From Lutjanus erythropterus (lineage: Eukaryota; Chordata; Actinopteri; Lutjaniformes; Lutjanidae), in NCBI GenBank assembly GCA_020091685.1, contig CM034599.1:32837920-32901919 (forward strand): a stretch of 64,000 nt of DNA, read 5' to 3'. Both the position numbers and the translations under genes were made by a program. Shown piece after piece: positions 57,586 through 64,000 of this stretch (positions are counted from its first letter, which is position 1; every line of letters begins with the position of its first letter). Below the pieces are notes generated by a model. It was not told the origin of the DNA. It worked only from the letters and a program-made list of their open reading frames with translations, and ran no database searches.

Positions 57586-58145
57586 CATGTGGGCTCGCAC
57601 ACTGTGTCCCATGTGTTGCAAACACAAGGTGATACTGTGCGGCTTTCTATTCCATGTTAATGTTGTTTGTCGCGCTCAAGGCTCTCTGAGGATTGGAGCT
57701 GGCCGCACGTGTTAGAGAACAACATCTGTCGAACCTGAGCGCGGGGGAAGCGGCATGTTTTGTTCATGCACACCTGCCGCAGTTGTTGCAGCTGGCATTG
57801 TCAACAAGTGCTGTGGTGATTGAGGTGCAGCAGAATGAGCTTTATCTGGGTTTCTACGTCCACCACTGTTTTTCCCTCTCATTTGCCTCGTAGGCACGCC
57901 TCCACTGATGGCACACACGCTGGGAGTGCTGAACAGGAAGGCCGGCCAGATTCCCCTTTTCTGTTCCATAAAACCAAGCAGAAAAAAAAAAAAAAATGAA
58001 TCTGACTATGATGAGAAGCCAAACATGGAAGTGATGCAGCGGCTGAATCATTTCTCACCGAGAACAACTGGTGAAATAATGAGTTCAAATTATCCAAGAT
58101 GGAGAACTGATTCAGAGGAGGTGATTATCACAGCCAATGAAGGCT
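57586..58145. other. GC-richer repeat-free block, candidate conserved element
   Basis: 57660-57960 stands out by GC content. Overlapping frames occur on both strands: plus 57693-57893, 66 codons; minus 57712-57969, 85 codons. A CACGTG E-box core (GCACGTG) lies near 57706. No known protein domain is seen. A conserved non-coding element or an unrecognised exon are both possible. Confidence 0.35.
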
Positions 58146-58246
58146 GAAATTGAGCAAATGATTAGGAATGAATGCATTATTAATGCTTATACAAGTGTGT
58201 GCAATAGAGTTATTCAGCTTGTACAAAACGTTAATCTCAGACCACA

Positions 58247-58726
58247 ATGGCAGCCACAATAACAAGGGATGAGGGAACCTGCTGTGACATGGAGCCCACA
58301 AGTCAATCTAGTCAGGAGGCTTCACTGACTCGTCAAGCATGCAAGACCTACCCAAAACTCGATATTTTGCCAACCGACTCGATTTTTTTAGAACCTCCGA
58401 ATGATGTTGGTGACCTGCCAAAGTGGCTGGTAGAGCAGACAGATTTACTGGCCGCATCCAAAATTTATCAGCATTTGGCTGGTGGTAATTTGCTGCCCTG
58501 AAGGGGAGATGAAGGCGGGATGGATGCCATGGCATCGCCTGGATCCAGATGGCCCAAGACAGAAGGGGATGGATGCAAGCACTTTATCAGCAGCCTATGT
58601 TCCATAAGCCACTCAAAGGCTCAAGTACAAACAAAGGCAGCTATACAGTATGTAGGTCTGCCAAAGTTTCGCCATTCACTTCACCTTTTGCCTTGCTGCC
58701 TGGATGACTGCCTGTTGAATAGCTAA
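58247..58726 (+). pseudogene. Unrecognised coding-like frame with one in-frame stop
   Basis: From ATG at 58247 a frame runs 84 codons to TGA at 58499-58501, then continues in the same phase to a second stop at 58724-58726, about 160 codons in all. Composition looks protein-like (SLTRQACKTYPKLDILPTDS; DVGDLPKWLVEQTDLLAAS), without low complexity. I recognise no family. It could be a decayed gene, a fragment of an unfamiliar transposon protein, or chance. Nothing supports stop-codon recoding. Confidence 0.25.
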
Positions 58727-58869
58727 AAACGTTGTGTTACATACTTCCGGTCGTCTTGAACCGTGTAAGACATTAAGTTTAATTCAGAGGTACGTTGTGC
58801 ACCCTTTAGGGGCATTTTGGGAGACTTTTATTGAACAATAAAATAACACATGGGCTTAAAACTAATGTG

Positions 58870-59292
58870 TACCACTGATGTGTACCACTTTGTTTAATTT
58901 AATCACATGCCTCACTTATTTCTCACTGGTGGAAATTGGGAACAGTGTGTACAGAGGAGTTGGGGCTGGTTTCCAACCACATCTGCTATTCTGTGGTCCA
59001 TCTCTCATCCACAATAATGGTCTTTTTTCATATTTCATGTTGACACAATTGTTTGTCTTTGCTTGGCATGATCTACTGCTACTTGCATGGCACCAAAATT
59101 TCCTCACTTGCCTCAGGCTGTGGTGTATTGCTAATCAAAAACTACTTTGTCTGCTCACCAAAACACTGGAAAGATATTCTGAGTCACTTGCCTGACAGTG
59201 ACACACTGGGGTCAGTAGGCAAATTTCTTTACGCATATTTAACAGCTCAACAAGTAAATCGAGAACAAAGTGCAATACTCAAAACCCTCTAA
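58870..59292 (+). other. Unrecognised coding-like segment
   Basis: Overlapping plus frames (58878-59195 and 59053-59292) continue the block. The latter ends naturally after LSHLPDSDTLGSVGKFLYAY and TAQQVNREQSAIL, which looks protein-like. The phase differs from the 58247 frame, so splicing or frameshifts would be needed to join them. No known domain is seen. Minus-strand frame 58916-59107 overlaps. Confidence 0.2.
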
Positions 59293-60035
59293 TTATCTAT
59301 GAGTTGTTTGTAATTTCAAAATCATTTTACAAGCATCTCGAATAGTCACGGCGAGGCTATTCATGTAGAGCATTTGATACAAAAGGCCAATCCAAATGCA
59401 TGACCTGACACATAAAGGGGCATGTATGATGAAACAAAACCTAAAGTAGAGAAATTAAAGAGCACAGAAGAAATATAGGCCAACGTGCAACATGAAGTTG
59501 GCTGAAATTACCATAAAAAACTGTGAAAAACAGAAGTTTTTAACATGGATTTGAAAGTAATCAAATGTGGGGCAAGTGTCAGATCTGCTCAAAGTTTGTC
59601 CCAGTTATATGAAGCACAGAAGAAATAGAAGAAAATGAGGAGTTATTCAATTCACAAAGAGTGACTTTTTACTTTCTTATGCTTCTTACTTTAATTACTT
59701 CCTTACAAAACAGGCAGTGAAATAAGACCAAAGTGACCTCAAAAACTTGATCGTGTTATTTAAACATTTTTGTATTATGAATGTCTGTCATCCAGTTTAA
59801 TCATTTGAATTGCAACGTTATGAAGCTAAATAAGGGCCACTTAAACCAGACATATTAAAGTATTATATAGGCCTATTGCTGCTGTCAGTGTTGTATGACA
59901 TTATTAGATTACTGATTAGTATTATATCTATTCCACAAATAGTAGGCCTAATAATTAATAATAATAATTAACAATAATTACTAATATTAATAATTGTAAT
60001 ATCATTAGAGGGGAAATATGATACTACTATCACGT
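59293..60035. repeat. AT-rich sequence ending in TAA-type repeat
   Basis: 59949-60002 is a degenerate AATAATTAATAATAATAATT run. The earlier part is AT-rich with no frame worth noting. Confidence 0.6.
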
Positions 60036-61075
60036 CTGTCTGTTAATTATGAACCTGGAGCCAGGAAATGGTTAGCTTAGCTTAGCACACAGTCTGCAGC
60101 AAGGGGAAAACAGCTACTCCAGCTGGAGAAGAGTGTAGCCCCACACATGATCATTCTGCTATAGGGGAAAAAAAAACATTCTGGCTCGTTTATTGTTAAA
60201 CCAATCACAACTGTCTTGGCGGCACAAAGGACATAATGCAGCAATGGTACATTTTCACATAGGAAGGCTAGCCAAGACATTAAAAAGGCTAAATTCACAC
60301 AAAAGAAAAGGCAACAGCTGCTACCTTGTTTATGTTCATGCCATTAACAGAACAGGTGATAATCCTCACATAAACATGACCAACCATGTATAATACAGGG
60401 TGTTGCCACTCAGCCTTGCTTCTAGTTTTTCCCAGTGGCCAGGGGCGGCCCAAACAGCATTTTCTCCCATAGGCCATCGTCGGAATGTCAAACTGCAAAT
60501 TAGTTCAATTTTGATTCTTTCTATTGTGAGTTTTTGATTTATGGGTGTTTTACGTTAATACAACTTTCCTAGAGCTGGGAAAAGCAAATCTGTGACATCA
60601 TCATAATGTAAAGTATTTGGGCTGAGTAGGAATTTGTTGGTGGGGCTGACATAAGGAACATTACTTCACATAGTCAGTGGGCCGTATTCCACTGAAGTAA
60701 ATGTAGAAGCCAGAAAACTTTTTGGGTGTATTCACCAGGCAAGCAGTTCACTGAACTGGTGCCACTTTCAGCATGGTATTTTGTTAGCTCAGAAGTTTTT
60801 GTTGTTTCCCATAGCAATGGGGATTTTGAAAATGGCAATGTGCAGATAGCAGATGGCAGCTGAAATGTCTGTCTTATACCCACAGGCATTAGTTCTGCTT
60901 TTTGTGCTAACGCTAAACTAAGCTTAGCATCCCATAAGTGACAGTTAGCTTAGACAAAGCTCGGAGCTAAGGTAACCCTCTCCTGGCTGTAGCGCAGATA
61001 TGAGAGTGGTATAAATCTTATTTACTCCTGCATTTCAAAAAGGCTGCTGTAAAAAAGGTCTGTTGTATCAACTGT
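60036..61075. mobile_element. Inverted pair of GTTAGCTTAGCTTAGC-type repeat pieces
   Basis: Near 60052-60120 the plus strand reads CTGGAGCCAGGAAATGG, TTAGCTTAGCTTAGCAC and AAGGGGAAAACAGCTA. Near 60900-61020 the reverse complement of the same theme appears (AAGCTTAGCATCC, CTTAGACAAAGCTCGGAGC, CTCTCCTGGCTGTAGCGCAG, ATGAGAGTGGTATAAATC). These are parts of the element also seen at 50447-50835. Between them, 60390-60470 (CCAGTGGCCAGGGGCGGCCC) may be another fragment. 61033-61075 matches the arm of the 8824 palindrome. Confidence 0.5.
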
Positions 61076-61800
61076 GAGGAGATGTTGTCTTCGTAAGTCA
61101 GCATTAGCCGTCCCTGTGATGTCCCTGAGACTAATTCTTGTATGTTTACAGAGCATGGTAGTTAAAATGACTCATGTTTCTATTTTAAATTTGTGACTTA
61201 ATGCATCGTGGAAACCCAAGAAGTCTCCTTGTTTTAAGATATTTTGGCAGTCAGATGGGCGGAGCAGTCTGACTCAGTGGGACATCATTGGGGATCACAT
61301 GCAGCATAAACTCACCTCACAGCTCCCTGAGAGATGAAGCAAGCGTGAACCAGACTGCACATCAGTAATCTTGAGTCATGCACCGTACTGCTCTGCGTTG
61401 GTGCTGTGCTCTGGAGGATGCCCCAAAATAAGACGCCTGAGTGTGGAAAAAAAGAACCGAAGGCGTCTGCATAACTGCGACTTATGAATGCCAGATTCGA
61501 CCTCGCATGGCTGAGGATGAGAAGCTGAAGGAGTGCTGCAACCTCCGTCACTTCACATAGCCTCTGTGATCTTAATGCTAATTAGGAGTTCTTTGTTTGT
61601 ATCAATTTACATTTGGGATTTACACAGTCTGTTGCAGATTTAACTGTCAGCGCTTTGATCAAAGTGATTGGAATGAGGCCTCCTGTCGAAACAAACATGC
61701 TCACGCTCCTTCCCAGCTAAGATATGAGCCTAATTTGTGTTTTGTTTTGGAGAAACCCTACAGCTGCTTACTCTCAACCAGCTCACAGTAACGAGTCTTT
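61076..61800. other. No recognisable feature
   Basis: Unique-looking, moderately GC-rich sequence at 61260-61560 with a 79-codon minus frame (61312-61551) lacking known domains. Confidence 0.45.
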
Positions 61801-61801
61801 G

Positions 61802-62941
61802 CACTGTTACAAATAAGGGTTCCCAAAAGGTTCTTTCTGAAGGGCTGAGGTTCTATTCAGAACCATTTGCTTTTTAAGACTCATTTTTGAAGACAAGGTC
61901 CATCAAGGGTTCTTTGCCAGACTAGGGGTACATGATGAACCCTTTTTGGAAGAAGGAATTCTTGAAAGATTGTTGAAATCTTAGGTGTGAAGATGTGTTT
62001 TATCGATATAAAAATGGTCATTGTAACATTGACTGTTTAAATATTTCTTTGATTATAGAATTCAACATAGTTCTCTTTAGAACCTCTGGAAGAAAAGAGG
62101 GTTATACGTGTATTCTTAGATCCTGGTGTGACAGTCCACATGAAAACCTTGAATATAAAATGGCTCTGCATAACCATTTGCCATTACTTCTGCATGAAAC
62201 CCTTGAAATATGAAAGAGTTCTTAGTGGAACCACCTGGGTGGGTTCTAGACAAGACCTGTGGAATATAAAAAGGTTTTTGTAGATTCTGATGGTGACTTC
62301 TACACAAACCATCAGCATATAAAAAAGTTCTCGTTAGAACCCTTGGGTGGATTCTGTTAGCACCTTGAAGGATGAAAGGTTCTGGCTATAATCCTAGAGG
62401 GTTCTGTGAAACATTACATTATAGAAGGGTTCTGTATGTCTGGGTTGAAACCTCTGAAAGAATTTCAAGAATAACTGTATGTCTGGTTCCAGGTAAACCT
62501 CTGAAAGAATTTCATGGTTCTTTAATGTTCTACAAGAACCCAAAGACTCATCTGTAGAATAAATATGATTCTCCAGGTGGGTTCTACATGAAACCCTTGA
62601 AATACAGAAGTGTTCTCTATAGAACCAGCATGGGTTCTACATGAAACCTGTGGAATATGATGGAGTAGAACACCCTGAGTGGGTTCTTCATAGCACCTTT
62701 AGAGGAGGAAAGGTTGTGGGTGGAACCATTACACCATTGAAGGGTTCTCTATAGAATCCCTCAGGGGATTCTGGATGAAACCTTTCACAGATGTTTTAGG
62801 AATAACTCTATGTTGGGTTCTATGTAGAACCAAGTGAAACAATTCCATGCCTTTATGAAAGGTTCTACCAGGAACCAAAAGTATTCTCCAATGGGGACAA
62901 GCTGAAGAACCCAATCTAGTTAGCACTCTTATTTCTGAGTG
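61802..62941. mobile_element. ~1.14-kb element with TTCTAG/GAACC internal repeats, copy 2
   Basis: The left end CACTGTTACAAATAAGGG and the right end (reverse complement CACTCAGAAATAAGAGTG) match the ends of 14811-15767. Interior words AGGTTCTATTCAGAACCATT, ATGAAACCCTTGAAATA, GGGTTCTACATGAAACC and TAGAACCAAG recur in a loose array. TTCTAGTTAGCAC-like sequence precedes the right end in both copies. It is non-coding and longer than copy 1 because of extra internal units. Confidence 0.8.
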
Positions 62942-64000
62942 TGGGCTTCAGCTCTAATAATGATTCTGTCCATGCATCATTTTGAAATTGGATGGCCACG
63001 TCCATAGTTTGTCTTTATTTCAGACACTCGTGTAATTGCCATTCCAAAATGCTCTTTGATTCCTGCTACCATGTCGGGCAGCGATGTGCTGTTGACTCCA
63101 TGTCAGGAATCATTTACTCTGCAATCCCATTCCAGACGATATTGTCTGCGTGTTGTTTCTGAAAGCATGAAGCATATCTATCTGTGTCCTGATTTGATTG
63201 TGGAGCACGATACGGTGATGAAAGCTGATATCCATATTTAAATCTGTGTTTGAACTTTATCTTGTCATCAGAAGCGTATTTCAGCTCCTGTGATTGGATT
63301 TGTCTTGAATGACGTGTTATCTCTGCTCTGTTGGTCCTGTTTCACTGCCATTTGCACCACAAAGAAGCCCTCTTTTACTAATCTATACCATACATTGTGT
63401 TTGTAATCACGCTTCTTGTAAAACATTGCTGCTAGCGCAAAAAGAGTCCACATCCAAATGTGGCAAATGGCCTCTTTAAGATTCTGTCAATACTTAGTAC
63501 CTGTTAAGTGTAAATCTTTGATTTTTGTAGCATTGTTTCCTGCTGTTCTCCTTTCTGTTTTTATGTGATTAAACCTCAGAGTTTTTCACAGGTGTTGCTG
63601 GATACGTGCCAGCATTGCTCATTGTCATCGAGACATCCGCAAGCCGCAGCAGGTTATCCTTGTTTATGAATGAGGGCGGACATGCACCGTTCGATCAATG
63701 CCATTTACGCCTCTCGGCTCATTTCTTTCCTCCACCTCCTCCTCGCCTTCCTCCTCCTGTGGTTTCTCCTCCTGCACGCAGGATAACAGTAGCTTGCTGA
63801 TACACACAGAGTGAGCCAGCTATTGGCCGTACTTCGGTGAGGGCTTATTTGGATTACACTGTTTACACATATCTGTGATACTGTGTGATTGAGTCTCACT
63901 GTTGCCATGAATAAACCAATTATTGGAGTATTGGCGTCCAGCCTTTCCTGACTGTGTTGCAGTTACCTGTAATACATAGAAAGAAGTAATCATCTCTATC
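62942..64000. other. Unique-looking sequence, possible conserved block
   Basis: 63590-63830 is repeat-free and GC-richer, with CCTCCACCTCCTCCTCGCC low-complexity sequence at about 63730-63775. No gene recognised. The window ends without any boundary feature. Confidence 0.4.

Noticed and set aside
58499..58501. In-frame TGA as a selenocysteine codon
   Set aside because: No selenoprotein similarity and no downstream SECIS-like structure was identified; decay or chance is simpler.

Overview
The window reads as non-coding vertebrate DNA, almost certainly from a teleost fish (a spiny-rayed fish is my best guess). It has no bacterial-style gene packing. No open frame could be assigned to a known cellular gene. 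It is AT-rich and dotted with CA/GT microsatellites. Most of the recognisable content is decayed teleost-type transposable elements: LINE reverse-transcriptase remnants, hAT-type and TTAA-flanked DNA elements, and fold-back or MITE-like repeats. It looks like an intergenic region or a very long intron.

Layout. 0-5 kb: a fold-back element with an internal 88-bp tandem repeat (925-1727), a GC-richer block with a perfect CRE and a CCAAT motif (1830-2280), and small repeat fragments. 4.9-9 kb: a minus-strand LINE fragment, the first copy of a 286-bp duplicated segment, an 'AGGGCTGG' MITE, a ~1-kb interspersed repeat and a palindromic element. 9-16 kb: two copies of a ~410-bp segment 1.8 kb apart, GAGY-type simple repeat, and a 957-bp element built of TTCTAG/GAACC-type internal repeats. 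16-24 kb: one TTAA-flanked element nested inside another, a LINE C-terminal remnant, a complete 752-bp non-autonomous hAT element with a perfect 8-bp target duplication, and the second copy of the 286-bp segment. 25-35 kb: a 16-bp minisatellite, long CA/GT tracts, a hAT remnant that still encodes part of a BED zinc finger, a tandem duplication of ~410 bp, and one possible spliced exon (34918-35002). 36-48 kb: two members of a TGTCATGAC-rich fold-back family, a low-repeat block with TAATTA motifs (39.6-40.8 kb) and a second copy of the ~1-kb repeat. 50-64 kb: two further LINE remnants (one keeps a YIDD catalytic motif), an unrecognised coding-like block (58.2-59.3 kb), and a second copy of the 957-bp element type.

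No operon or pathway can be described. The units that relate to one another are repeat copies: pairs at 5.6/24.0, 9.6/11.4, 32.5/33.0, 7.7/45.1, 14.8/61.8 and 36.7/47.7 kb. Family statements about teleost repeats come from general memory of such sequences and were not checked against a library. I found no clear evidence of a new biological system. The best leads are the conserved 286-bp pair, the candidate conserved non-coding blocks, the spliced-exon candidate and the 58.2-59.3 kb block.
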